DNA of 64,000 nucleotides, taken from Cyclospora cayetanensis. Taxonomy: Eukaryota > Apicomplexa > Conoidasida > Eucoccidiorida > Eimeriidae. The stretch covers positions 62,001 through 126,000 of the forward strand of contig NW_020312568.1 of the NCBI RefSeq assembly GCF_002999335.1. The letters are read 5' to 3'. The translations under genes and the position numbers were made by a program. Within the stretch, counting starts at the first letter, position 1; the number at the start of each line of letters is the position of its first letter. Shown in pieces: positions 22,901 to 34,126 of the stretch. The notes under the pieces are model-generated. The model saw only the letters and a program-made list of their open reading frames with translations, had not been told where the DNA came from and ran no database searches.

Positions 22901-25820
22901 AAGGTGGATCTGCAGCTCCTTTGTTAGACCCCACCAGGCGTGGACGGGGGGAGGAGACAGGCAGGCAGGGAAGGGGGGGGCAGGCATGCTGGATTTTGCA
23001 TTTATTTCCAGGGGGCGCATGGCGAGTTTCTCGCACTCGAAATCAGGGGAGCTTGTAGTCGCCGCAAAGCAGAAAGCCACACACACATATACATACATGC
23101 ATACATACACACATACACACTCACGGAAAGAGAGACGCCTGCTCTGCCGCAGTCGTCGTTGCAACAGCAGGCATAACAGCAGCCCATGCATTAGCAGAAG
23201 CATTGGCATAAGCAGAAGCATTGGCATAAGCAGAAGCATTGGCATGAGCAGAAGCATTGGCATAAGCAGAAGCCTTGGCATAAGCATGAGTAGCACCAGT
23301 AGCTTGAGTAGCGGCTTTTTTGTGACGGCAAAGAGGATGCTGCGTAGCCTTGTATATGCTTCTAGGGGTTCGTTTTGCAGCTTGACGTAAGCGCTGGCAA
23401 GGGTTGGTTGTCTTCGGCGACTTCGTGTTTTGTGCGCAGGTTGCATTCTTGCCATTAACGCACTATGTCTTGACGGCTGGGTTGGACGGCTTCATCAAGC
23501 AGTGGGATGCAGACCGTCACTTGCTGGTGAAGGTGTACGCATGCGGAGTTTCCGCTAGAGGGGGCTGCCTGGGAGGTGCTGCCCTCTCTGCTCTTTGTCT
23601 TTCTGCAGACGGAGACTTTTTCTGCTGCAGCGATAGCAGCAGACAGCTCCATCTTTGGCGCCGTACTGACGAGCAGGTGTTTGCGGAAGAGCAGCAAGAG
23701 CGGCGCTTGCTGCAGCAGCAGCAGCGGGAGGCAGAAGGTCTTGAAGAAGCAGCCGCGACTACAGCGGCGGCTGTTACTGCAGTTGCTCCTACAGTCATCA
23801 TGGAGCGCCCTACCAAACTAACGGATGAGGCTTTAAAAACTGCAGACAAGCTTATCGAGGTTCGCATCGCATTAGAACGCCCCCTTGGATTGCGCCTTTT
23901 GGGAGGCTAGAGACATTAGGCTCTGCTGTTCAACGCCGTGGCACGCATGGGATGAAACTGCTCGGGAGAAGGGGGAAAGGGGACTTGCGTTTTGCTCATG
24001 GCGAAGGGGCGGCGAATTCTGTGTTTCCGCCGCTGCACTAGCTCTGCGGCAAATGCAGCAAGGGTGGCTGGTCAATCTGCGTGCCTGACTGCCTGCTGTT
24101 GCCTTTGTATGTATGTACTTTCGTGTCTGTAGATGCGTGTATTCATGCATTTGTGTTTCTGTATATGTATGTATTTGTGTATTGTGTGTCTGTATACGTG
24201 TGTATTCATGTGCTTGGGTGTAGGTATGTATGAGTGCATGTATTGGTGTGTATCCATGTATGTGTATATGTATGTATACATTTTAATGTATACATGTAAA
24301 TGTATACATGTAAATGTATATATGTAAATGTATATGTGTAAATGTATATATGCAAACGTATGTGTGTGAATGTAGGTATCAGTGTATATATATATACTTA
24401 TAGCTCTCTGTAGATGTGTGCAAGTGTGTTCGTGTCTGTGCGCATTGGCCTTTCAGGCGCTGCAAGTGGCACGACAGCAACGCGAAGAGGATGCCGAGTT
24501 TGCGACTGCATTTTTCCGCTGGGTATCTGCGTTGCCACGTGATGGTTGCAGATCTTCATTTGAAGCAGATCCTTTGCCGATGCCTCCGGCAGCTCGTCCG
24601 GAGTTGCTGGGCTGTTCGGCTCATGAGCACCTGTTGCGGTGTATATACAGCATAAGAGCGGCAGATGCAGGCGAAGTGTTGCTCGCACTCCCGTTGGACT
24701 ATGCGCTGGAGGTGTGGAGCTGCTGCAGAGTTGTTGCATGCAGCTGCGGGGTGATGGCGTGGGAAGTGTATGAGCAGCAGGCTAGAACGGGAATTTTCTG
24801 AGATTTTTTCATGCAGGCGGATGCGTTTCGCTGTGGTACGACTCTCTGAATGCATTTGGCTCTGGTGAGACTCTCATCACGGTGCCTTCCCTGCTGCCTC
24901 TCCTGTTTGGTGCGCATGCGGTGCTGCTGCTGCAGCTGCTGCAGTTTCTGACAGAACTCTTGGAAACGGAGGCTGCGAGGCTTTTTAAAGACAGCGACGC
25001 TGCACAGAGCAAGGAGCGACGTCTGCAACCTCTTGAGCACCAATGCATGCTACCAGGTCCAACAGAGGTTGCTGTGCGCTTGGCTCTGCAGCTCGTGCAG
25101 CTGCACTTCCGGTAAATCCCAAAAGCGCGAAAACGGAGGGACCCCCTACGGCGACTGTTTTTCTGCCTGCGCGTTTTGTGCGATTGCCTTTGCTCCCCGT
25201 CCGTTCAATGCTACTTCAAGGGGAGGGGGAGGGGGGAGGCGGGCTGCAAGAAAGTGGCTGTGAAACTTTGTGTGTATGAATGTGTGTGCTGTGTGTATGA
25301 ATGCGTATGCTGTGTGTATGAATGTGTATGCTGTGTGTATGAATGTGTGTGCTGTGTGTCTGTGTATGATTGCAAAAGCCTGTTCATCGTATGCGACAAG
25401 CATCGCAGTCTCATACAGAGGCTGAGGGCTGTTATTCGCCCGCTGCTGCAGTACCAACGCGTGAGCCGTTTTTTCCTGTTGCGGCTGCCTGCTGTTCTCC
25501 CTTCCTATTCCCTGCCTTGCTGCATGATTATTTTTTCCTCCCTGCCCCTTTGTGGGCAGCTTTCCAGTGGCAGGCGGCGTGGGGTAGCAGCAGCCTCGCC
25601 TGTTGCTGAGATAAAATTCTGCTTCTTTGCTGCTTCTGTTTTTTTCTGCCCGCAGGACGCTTTGCGTTTCAATTCCGCAGCACTCGGCGTCCTGCTGCGA
25701 TGCGTTTCCAGTAGCAGCAGCGAGGCACTCCACCAGCTGCGAGATCAGGTGTCCATACACCTGCCGCCGACTAAGAAGAAGAGACGCGGCGGTCCGGCTA
25801 GCGGCCTTACAGGGCTTTAA
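16913..25820 (+). CDS. UTP12: UTP12/DIP2 (WDR3) WD40-repeat protein of the small-subunit processome
   Basis: Twelve exons: 16913-17878, 18908-19588, 20117 (or 20153)-20272, 20773-20863, 21668-21803, 22271-22533, 22731-22903, 23440-23859, 24457-24711, 24870-25111, 25379-25460, 25656-25820. All junctions keep frame, giving about 1,209 residues. The N-terminus [20 protein letters not shown] and WD blades ([126 protein letters not shown]) follow DIP2/WDR3 order. The C-terminal UTP12 domain includes [26 protein letters not shown] and [15 protein letters not shown], ending in a basic PTKKKRRGG tail. Homologues form the UTP-B complex on pre-rRNA in the nucleolus. Least certain are the exon 3 acceptor (no pyrimidine tract) and the exon 10 acceptor at 24870. 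Confidence 0.9.
17935..18215. repeat. 15-base GTTGCTGCTGCTAGT / GTTGATGCTGCTAGT minisatellite, intron 1 of UTP12
   Basis: About 16 imperfect copies lie 60 bases downstream of the exon 1 donor (17879). Being a multiple of three and stop-free in two frames, it prolongs the exon 1 open frame artificially as Leu/Val, but the exon 2 join at 18908 shows it is intronic. Confidence 0.9.
18440..18892. repeat. TGTATGTATCT tracts ending in a 24-base TATATCCGTGTATGTATCTATGTG array, intron 1 of UTP12
   Basis: The left part is degenerate TGTATGTGTTTGTCTG sequence. From about 18697 to 18862 a regular 24-base unit is repeated about seven times. The plus-strand open frame rich in Cys/Val/Tyr here, which runs into exon 2, is a repeat artefact. 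Confidence 0.9.
19810..20112. repeat. 36-base AGACACGCAGACATAGACACACATACAGACACACAG array, intron 2 of UTP12
   Basis: About eight copies, with smaller internal CAGACA periodicity, run up to the probable exon 3 acceptor. The purine/CA-rich array replaces the polypyrimidine tract normally expected there, which makes the acceptor (20116 or 20152) ambiguous. Confidence 0.9.
20360..20392. repeat. Hairpin: 13-base inverted repeat with 7-base loop, intron 3 of UTP12
   Basis: TATCGGCTAGCCA and its exact complement TGGCTAGCCGATA flank the loop GGCAGCT. The stem is perfect and stands out from the TG-rich repeat that follows. Confidence 0.8.
21177..21570. repeat. 50-base minisatellite, about 8 copies, intron 4 of UTP12
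   Basis: Each unit contains AAAACGCATGCAAATGGATT followed by TACACATACACATACTTATA. Starts are spaced exactly 50 bases apart (21181, 21231, 21281, 21331, 21381), with one 44-base copy. A looser CA-rich zone precedes it from about 20980. Confidence 0.95.
23191..23290. repeat. 18-base GCAGAAGCATTGGCATAA array, intron 7 of UTP12
   Basis: About five to six copies with single-base variants (catgagc, ccttgg). It lies in the intron between the exons ending at 22903 and starting at 23440. Confidence 0.9.
25264..25366. repeat. TGTGTGCTGTGTGTATGAA array (about 21-base unit), intron 10 of UTP12
   Basis: Four to five copies of TGTGTATGAATGTGTATGC-type sequence lie shortly before the acceptor at 25378. 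Confidence 0.85.
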
Positions 25821-27346
25821 AAAAGGGCTCTTGCCACGCAGGCATATAAATGCATTAAAACAAACTCATACTCACACACGCACACTCATGATCGTACGCA
25901 TTCATACACCCGAGGGAGGCATCGGTGCGCACTGCGCACATCTCGTCGCAGTGTCAGCACTGAGGTGTCGTCGGTCCGAGATCTCGGCTTACGTTCATCG
26001 ATACAAACAAACAGACGGCAATGCCGCCTCGGATGCGGCTGCTCGTGGAAAGCAATTATATGTTGTCTGTGTCGGGGGTCAAACCTTTACTTGACAATGA
26101 TACACTCTCTCGTCTGCTGGTGTTTCCCTGAGCAACTGCTCTCTCTCTCTTCTCAAATGCCGCCACACGACTCGGTGGTTAACCATACCCCGCAGCCGCG
26201 TGAATGGGAGGCTACGCCAATTCAGCAACAGCAACAGGAGCTGTAGCGGCAGTGCTGCTGCTGGTCTCTAGCTGTGGCAGGGAAATTAACTTGGGGGTTC
26301 TGCCCGGCGTTGCTTGTGCATAGAGATAGCGAGATAGAGAAAACTTAAAGAGTCAACCTAGGAGCCTCCCGCACTTGTATAGCTTTATGTGCATCCTCGG
26401 GTGTACGCGTCGTCGTTTGTGTCTTCGCAACACGTAAAAGCAGTAGCAGCACTTCATGCTGCGATGGTGTCTGCTCGCTGCGCTTTGTGCTGCTAGACGG
26501 CAGCTCCAGCCAGGCACCTTACAAAAGCGCACTAAAATAAACATTCGTATCTACAAACAGCCAACAAGGGAAGACACGAACGAGCACATACACTCACATA
26601 CACACACACACCGAAACGCGGTGGTGCAATGCCAGATGTACCCCCCCTAAAACCACCACAAGCAAGCGCTCTTCTATCTGCAACAGCACTAGAAATAGGG
26701 GGAAATATGGTTTGCCGCGGCTCTGTGCGCGTCTACAAATCGCTGTTTCATGACAGCATTTCCCAAAGATTAGGATGAGGCCCTTCCTCAAAATCACTCT
26801 ATCGAAAAATCTCTCAAAGATAGGTCGACTAGGCTTTTCTTATCAGCTGCACTGCACTTGAGGTATCTACAGATAGCTGTGCGCGGCGAGTACAGCCCCT
26901 GGGCAAGCAGATGCGCTTTAATTGAGGTGTGCATGCACGACACAAGGAAGCAGACGGCTGCCGCTTTCAGCAGCACAGCTCTGCTTAGAAAAGAGACAGC
27001 AGACATGAGTGCAACATCGCATCTGCATTTACAATGCGCCAGCACACGACGTGGCGTCCTGTATGCAGCACTCCCTGCACGATCCTGCCTTCTATCATCT
27101 TTCTCCCTCTACTACGCCTCTCGCGCTGTGCAACGGCAATCCTTTGGGCGAAAAAAAGAGAAAATGACATTAAAAAACACCCCCTCAATACACACATCTG
27201 CTGCTGCACACACCCACGCAGATCACACTGGGAAAGCTGCCCCCTTCCCCACCGCGCGGCATTTTTTCCACCCCTTCTTTCCTTCGCATGCGCACCTGAC
27301 GCAAGGACGGCAGTCAATCATCGACTGCTGGGGAAAGACGAGCCTT
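25821..27346. other. Convergent intergenic region between UTP12 and the SLC37-like transporter
   Basis: The two genes end facing each other. I find no frame here with recognisable domains or a splice chain. Short CACACA tracts occur near 25870 and 26590-26610. Both transcript ends should lie here. Confidence 0.6.
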
Positions 27347-29645
27347 TCATTGAGATGCAGGCTTCTTTTTGAGCTCAGCAAGGGCAGCTGGCAGAAGCAG
27401 CAAACCGCTAAAGACAGCAAAAACGCAGAGCATCCCAAACAGCACATCCCACCCATACGCCTCAGATATTGCTGCCGTGAGGTTACCCTGCAAGACACAC
27501 ACACACACAGACAGACATTGACAGGAGCAGGCAAGAGCTGGCAGCTACTGCGAATTTCAAAGCAGCAGAATCAGCAGCAGCACTGCAGCCACGAGTGACT
27601 CGCGTCGATTTGGAGCATGGCTCTCAGGAGGAGGCAGCCACAGGGAAGGAGAAGGGGTATACATATATATAATATATGTAATATATATACACACAAACAT
27701 ATCTATGTACACCTATTTATATCTATATATATAATATATATATATATAAAATATATATATATATATATATACATCTATATGTAGATATACATCTATATAT
27801 AGATTGATACATATATAGATATACATCTATGTATAGACATATACCTATAAAGAGATATATGTCTATATACCTCTATTTATATCCATATATAATATGCATA
27901 TCTATACATAGTATATATTTATCTCTATATGTAAAGTACATATCTATATGTGGCCGCATGTACCTGAAGGAGAGCTCCTACAGCTCCCATGGCGTTAATG
28001 AGAGCGGCAGTTGAGGAGACAGAGGCTGCAGGCAGACCGTTCAACTCCGCTACATCCTGAGCTGCCGAAGCACCGAGTATAGAGTCGGGAGCAGCAACAA
28101 AAAAGCCAACAAGCAGCATGCACATCAGCAGAAGCTGAACCTGATGCTTCTCTGCGGCAGCCGCTACAGACGCTGCCTCAGCAAGCGCTGCAGCAGCCGC
28201 CTCTGTCTGCTCCGCATGCTGCTTCTGCAATCTTCGCAGCTCCTCCTGCTGCTGCAATTCCAACCGAAGCAGCGTCAGCGACCACTGACTATCCCCATCT
28301 GACTCGGCAGCTGCGTCTGCTACTGCAGCTGCAGCCTGAGCAGCTGCTGTCTCCCCACGGTGATCCTCTGGCTTTGACTGCTTCTCAAGCAGGCGCTGCA
28401 ATTGCTGCTGCAGAGGCTGCTGTTGCTGCTGAAACTGCAGCGCAACTGGCTGTAAAGACACCTCCCCCTGTACTTCCAACATACCGCCTTCTGCTGCTGG
28501 TGCCGAGACTGCTACCAATGAAGGATCGAGCCGTCGAAGAGGAGCTGCAGAGACACCCCCCTCCTGATGCGTCTGCTCTTCCTGCCGAGGAGACACACGC
28601 ATCGACAGTGCAGCAGAGGGAGATTGCTGCAGCAAAGATGGTTGCTGAGGATCTAATGAGGGTTGTTGTTGCTGCTGTGGCAACACTGCTGGTTGTTGCT
28701 GCATCAATGAGGGTTGCTGTTGTTGCTGCTGTGGCAACACTGCTGGCTGTTGCTGCATCAATGAGGGTTGTTGTTGTTGCTGCTGTGGCAACACTGCTGG
28801 CTGTTGCTGCATCAATGAGGGTTGTTGTTGTTGCTGCTGTGGCAACACTGCTGGTTGTTGCTGCATCAATGAGGGTTGCTGTTGTTGCTGCTGTGGCAAC
28901 ACTGCTGGTTGTTGCTGCATCAATGAGGGTTGTTGTTGTTGCTGTGGCAACACTGCTGGCTGTTGCTGCATCAATGAGGGTTGTTGCTGCATCAATGATG
29001 GCTGTTGCTGCATCAATGAGGGTTGTTGTTGTTGCTGTGGCATCATCTCAGGCTGTTGCTGCTGCAGCAAAGGCTGCTGCGGCGATACTGCCAGCTGTTG
29101 CTGCTGCTGCTGCAGTGGCGGCTGCTGTTGCTGCTGCGGCAATACTGCTGGCTGTTGCTGCAACTGCTGCACTAATGTAGGCTGCTGTTGCTGGGTAAAA
29201 GGCTGCTGCTGCAATAGTGCTGGCTGCTGCTGCTGATCCTGTTGCACTTGCTGCTGGTGTTGTTGCTGTTGCTGCTGTTGATCCTGTTGCAGTGGTAGGA
29301 GCTGCTGCTGCTGTTGCAGTGGCGGGAGCTGCTGTTGCTGCTGCTGATCCTGTTGCAGTGGTGGGAGCTGCTGCTGCTGTTGCAATGGCGGCTGCTGTTG
29401 TTGCTGCTGCTGATCCTGTTGCAGTGGTGGGAGCTGCTGCTGCTGTTGCAGTGGCGGCTGCTGCTGTTGTTGCTGCTGCTGATCCTGTTGCAGTGGTGGG
29501 AGCTGCTGCTGCTGTTGCAGTGGTGGGAGCTGCTGCTGCTGCAGTTGCAGTAGTGGGAGCTGCTGCTGCTGCTGCAGTTGCAGTAGTGGGAGCTGCTGCT
29601 GCTGCTGCTGTTGCAGTGGCGGCTGCTGCTGTTGTTGTTGCAGTG

Positions 29646-29679
<34 letters not shown>

Positions 29680-29866
29680 TTGCAGTGGTGGGAGCTGCTG
29701 CTGCTGTTGCAGTGGTGGCTGCTGCTGTTGCTGCTGCTGATCCTGTTGCAGTGATGGGAGCTGCTGCTGCTGTTGCAGTGGCGGCTGTTGCTGCTGCTGT
29801 TGCAGTGGTGGCTGCTGCTGCTGCTGCTGCAGTGGTGGAAGCTGCTGCTGCTGGTGCAGTGGCGGC

Positions 29867-29898
<32 letters not shown>

Positions 29899-32800
29899 TT
29901 GCAGTGGCGGCTGCTGCTGCTGCTGTTGCAGTGGTGGCTGCTGCTGCTGCTGTTGCAGTGGTGGAAGCTGCTGCTGCTGGTGCAGTGGCGGCTGCTGCTG
30001 TTGCTGCTGCTGTTGCAGTGGCGACTGTTGCTGTTGCTGTTGCAGTGGCGGCTGCTGCTGCTCCTGTTGCAGCGGTGGGAGCTGCTGCTGCTGCTGCAGT
30101 GGCGGCTGTTGCTGTTGCTGCTGCTGTTGCAGTGGCGGGTGCTGTTGTTGTTGCTGCTGCTGCTGTTGCTGCTGCTGATCCTGTTGCAGTGATGGGAGCT
30201 GCTGCTGCTGTTGCAGTGGCGGCTGCTGTTGTTGCTGCTGCAGTGGCGGCTGTTGTTGTTGCTGCTGCTGCTGTTGCTGCTGCTGATCCTGTTGCAGTGG
30301 CGGCTGCTGTTGTTGCTGCTGCAGTGGCGGCTGCTGTTGCTGCTGCTGATCCTGTTGCTGCTGCTGCTCCTGCTGCAGCGGCAGTTGCTGCAGTTGCAGG
30401 GAGTGTTGCTCCTGTTGGAGTGTTGGCAGTTGCTGTGGCTGCAGGTGTATGGACAGCTGCTCTTGCGGCACCACTTGCTGATGTTGTTGGTGTTGTTGCG
30501 GGGAATTTTTCTGTGGCAGCTCGCTGTTATTGAGTAGCTGCGGCTGCTGTGTGCTTGACACTGTTTGTTCCTGCGTGAAGCCTTGCATGCGTGAATGTTT
30601 TTCTTCTTCTAAGTGGGTAGTTGTTGGCTGTGTCTTTGGCGTTGAGGCATCGTACAGCTTTTCGCTTTTTACCGCTTGCTGCAAAGCCGCGTCTGGATGC
30701 ACGGCTTCGTGTAGCTGTTGATGTTGCTGAACTTCCTGCTGTTTTTTTTGCCGTTCTTGCTCCAAGAGGTGAGTTCTTTCTAACGTTTGCTGCAGCTGCA
30801 GCGGGAGTTGTTGCGTAGAACGCTTGTGCTGCTCCTCGAGAAGCTGCAGTGTCTGCTGCTGCTGAGCGTGTAGCTGTTGCATTAGGGCTTGCTGCTGCTG
30901 TTGCTGCTCTTGACGCTGCACTCTGAGCTGCTGCTGCTGCTGACACGTGATCGCGAGCAGCAGCAGACAGAAGCCTGTTCCCAAGCTCATGCTGGCTGCA
31001 CAGGAGAGCCGCTTGCCTGCAGCATTGTCAGAGAAGCAGCAAGAGACGTGCAGAAAATAGAGTGGGGTAAGCTTTTTCCTCCTCTTCTTCAACAGCAGCA
31101 GGCAGCGCACAGTAGTGCATGCAGCAACGCATACACATACACATACACATGCACATACACATGCACATACACATACACACTCATACACATACACACTCAT
31201 ACACATACACACTCATGCACATACACATACACACACATACACATGCACATGCACATACACACACATACACATGCACATGCACATACACATACACACTCAT
31301 ACACATACACATACACATGCACATACACATACACACTCACACATACACGCAAGGCGAAGCCATTTACAGCCCCTCCAACGCAGTCGATAAGGCTTACCAG
31401 AGCAAAACTTGTCAGCCACGAAGCCTGCAATGACAGATCCTAGCATCCCCCCAACGTCGAAAGGGAGAGAAGCAGCGGCTGCAGCTGCAGCGGAGAGCTG
31501 CGCTTCCTTCGCCAAGAAGAAGGGGAGCCACAAAAGCAGGCTGTATCGGATCAGCTTGATGAAAAAGTATGCCGATCCACACAAGCACACGAGAGACAAG
31601 ACACCCCGAGAACGGTAGACAGCCTCCTGTGTCATCAATTTGCTGCTGCTGCTGCTGCTGCTTCCCCGTCGCATTCTGCTGTGTGAAGCCATGCCAGCGC
31701 TTCTTGTGCGCATCTGAATCACTCGGCGAGAGGTGCTGCTGCTGCTGCTGGAGGAAGAGGAGGCAATGGAAAAAAGCTGCAGCAACTGACGAAATTGAGG
31801 CGTTCCTACAGCTCCCGCAGCAAAGCTAGCAGCACCACTTGCTCCTCCCCGATAGACCACCTCTGAAGCTGCAGGAGTAGTCGTGAGAGCGACAAAGGCA
31901 CCTCGAGCAGGCAGGAAAACGCGACTTCTGTTGTGACTGAGAGAGGCAGCACAAGAAAGTCGCTCTTGAATTTGGCGAGACGACGCAGCACGAGAAGCCA
32001 TCACAGGCGTAGGCAGCTCTCCAGCAAGTGCTGCTGCTGCTGCTGCAGCTGACGGCTGCTGCCAAGACACTGGGCTGCTGCCGTTGCTGCTGCTGTAAAC
32101 GTTGCTGCTGCAAAAAGGGTTGCTGCTTGGAGGTGTGCTGGTGTTTTCGCCAGCACTATCCGGTATGACGCCAGTACAGTCGGCAGCAGTGCTCATCGTG
32201 CAAAAGCTGCTGCTGCTGCTAAAGTTGCTGCTGCTGCTGCTAAAGTTGCTGCTGCTGCTGCTAAAGTTGCTGCTGCTGCTGTCCCCTGTACCTCCAGTCA
32301 AATTGCATGCGCTGTCTTGGGGCTGGAAACATATGAGCGCATCGGGGGAGTGTATGTGTTGCTGCAGCAACAACAGCTTCTCCTGTTGCTGCTGCTGCAC
32401 TTGCAGCTGCTGCTGCTCAAACTCGCGATGCTGGAGAAGCTGCTTCTCTGCTTTTGCCTCCGCAAAGCAAGCCAACTCACGAGGTGCTTCACGTTGCTCT
32501 TGATGCTGCAGCTGCTGCTGCCGCTCGGCTTTCTTGCTGCTCCAAGGCAGCAAGAAGTAAAGCAACACTCCCGTTGCTGCTGCTGTACCCGCTGCGCAAA
32601 AGAAAACTTGACGCCAGCCTAATGCTGATTCTACAACTGCAGCAACTGCCGTTGCCGTCATAGCACCTGCACATCATCGTAGACAGAGCCATATTTAATC
32701 ATATATATATATATATACATGTATGCATATATGTAGAGATGTAGATACCTGCACATATGTATATCTAGAGAGAGAGATGTAGACATAGATATGTACGTAT

Positions 32801-34126
32801 ACGTATATCTATCTATATTCATGCATATTCATGTATATTCATGCATATTCATGCATATTCATGAATATTCATGTATATTCATGTATATTTATGCATATTC
32901 ATGTATATTCATGCACATTCATGAATATTCATGTATATTCATGTATATTCATGTATATTTATGCATATTCATGTATATTCATGCATATTCATGAATATTC
33001 ATGTATATTCATGCATATTCATGCATATTCATGCATATACATGTGCATATATATGTATACATCCACACATATACACATGTATATGCACACAGACGTGTAA
33101 ACACCTAACGAGCATCCCTCGAGCTGCTAAGGTTGAGCAACAGAAGTGTCAGAAATCTATCGACGCGTTTCAGTGTGTACCAGTTTGCTGCGAAGTAGTC
33201 CACAAGCCGAGAGCAGCTCCCCTGTTGCGAGGAGTTATCGCACTCGCAACATATTGGAGGAGCAGCGGGAAAAGCGGCGCATGCATCAGACCGTTAAAGC
33301 CCCAAAGCAGCAGCAGCGCGCCTCCGCTGCTGCTGCAGCCGACGGCTGCAGTCGCCACAGCCGACGCGAGGAAGCACGCGGCTGTCAGCGACGCGAACTG
33401 TCGCTGGGGAATAGCTGCGAGCACTAGCGGCAGCAGCAGCTGCCCAGCGGCGTAACACGCCAAGAAGGAGGTGTCTATGAACGCAAGTGTTTGCGCAGAC
33501 AGTCCAACTGAAGCATGCAACGACCCCTTCACCACGCTGAAAGGCTTTCGCGTGCTGTACAGAGAGGCGTACGCTGCGTAGGTGACAAGAAAGAGAGCCA
33601 AACCGTCTTCTGACACTGGCAGGCAACGCAGCAAGCAGCACGAGCTGCAGCCAGTCTGTCTGCGCGCAGTCGCTTGCTCGACAGCCTGCTCCTCTTTCGC
33701 GGCGAGAGAAGAAGCGACCTTCTCGTTGCTCGCGTCGTCTGAGGAGCCACGCAGCAGCAGCTGCTGCTTCTCTTGCTGCAGCTGCTGTCGACGAGCAGTG
33801 AGCCAAGGAAGATCCTCTGCTCCTGAATCGACACCCGAGTGCTGCAACTGGGGGCGGGAGTAGTGCGACTTCTTCTTCGGCTGTTTCTGCTGCTTCTGCT
33901 CGAGAGTGCCATACGCACGGGAGGGTGGCTTGCTGCCGATGCGTGAGAACGCAGGAGTGGAAGGAAGCTCCCTCTCGCCAGTGCTCCAGCAGCTCCCGCT
34001 GCTGCTGCTGCTACCTTCCCCATTGCTGTCGCTGCTGCCACTGCAGCTTCGTTGCAGAGACCTCTCTCGCAGCGTTCTCTCCCTACACGCATCACCACAG
34101 CCGCACAGCATAACACAGACAAACAC
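27347..34126 (-). CDS. SLC37/GlpT-type major facilitator (sugar-phosphate or organophosphate transporter) with giant Gln-rich loop
   Basis: Four exons join in frame: 34126-33181, 32666-31398, 31016-27964, 27487-27347 (1,802 residues). Exon 1 ends with TM1-TM4-type sequence: the SLC37 motif STRKPFSVVK, AFIDTSFLACYAAGQ, and WGFNGLMHAPLFPLLLQYV. Exon 2 starts AMTATAVAAVVESALGWRQV, has a roughly 300-residue Ser/Gln central loop, then SLVCLCGSAYFFIKLIRYSL, WLPFFLAKEAQ and LPFDVGGMLGSVIAGFVADK (family FDVGGIIGGIxAGxxSD). Exon 3 opens with TM9 (SMSLGTGFCLLLLAIT), carries about 930 Gln-rich residues, and resumes with TM10 (LLLMCMLLVGFFVAAPDSIL) and TM11 (ALINAMGAVGALLQ). Exon 4 is ISEAYGWDVLFGMLCVFAV plus a KKKPASQ end. 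Known members exchange glucose-6-phosphate or glycerol-3-phosphate for phosphate; the substrate cannot be read here. The start Met is uncertain; an upstream exon is possible. Confidence 0.87.
27655..27950. repeat. ATATATA/ATATCTATATGTAGATATAC microsatellite region, intron 3 of the transporter gene
   Basis: AT-rich low-complexity sequence fills the intron between the last two exons (27488-27963), with repeats of ATACATCTATATATAGAT type. Confidence 0.9.
28640..29045 (-). repeat. 54-base coding minisatellite (PSLMQQQPAVLPQQQQQQ), about 7 copies, in the transporter's Gln-rich loop
   Basis: On the minus strand the 18-residue unit is repeated with one-Gln length changes and some shortened PSLMQQQ copies. 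The DNA copies are almost identical, suggesting recent tandem expansion. Confidence 0.93.
29090..30400 (-). repeat. PPLQQQQQ / LPPLQQDQQQQQ coding repeat region of the transporter loop
   Basis: CAG/CAA-rich sequence on the minus strand encodes PPLQ or LPPLQ spaced by 5 to 12 Gln, sometimes with QDQ. The plus strand shows a 438-codon Ala/Val-rich open frame, which is the expected shadow of a stop-free CTG repeat and not a separate gene. Confidence 0.93.
31125..31350. repeat. (CACATA/CACATG)n array, intron 2 of the transporter gene
   Basis: Alternating ACACATAC and ACATGCACAT units with ACACTCATACAC variants fill the intron between 31017 and 31397. Confidence 0.93.
32810..33045. repeat. 10/20-base TTCATGTATATTCATGCATA array, intron 1 of the transporter gene
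   Basis: About 23 decamers of ATTCATGYAT type lie in the intron from 32667 to 33180. A (TA)n tract lies just before it (32700-32720). Confidence 0.93.

Noticed and set aside
29217..30533. 438-codon Ala/Val-rich open frame on the plus strand
   Set aside because: It is the exact complement of the Gln-rich transporter exon. CTG repeats are free of stops in most frames, the peptide has no unique segment, and the minus-strand frame continues into transmembrane helices on both sides.
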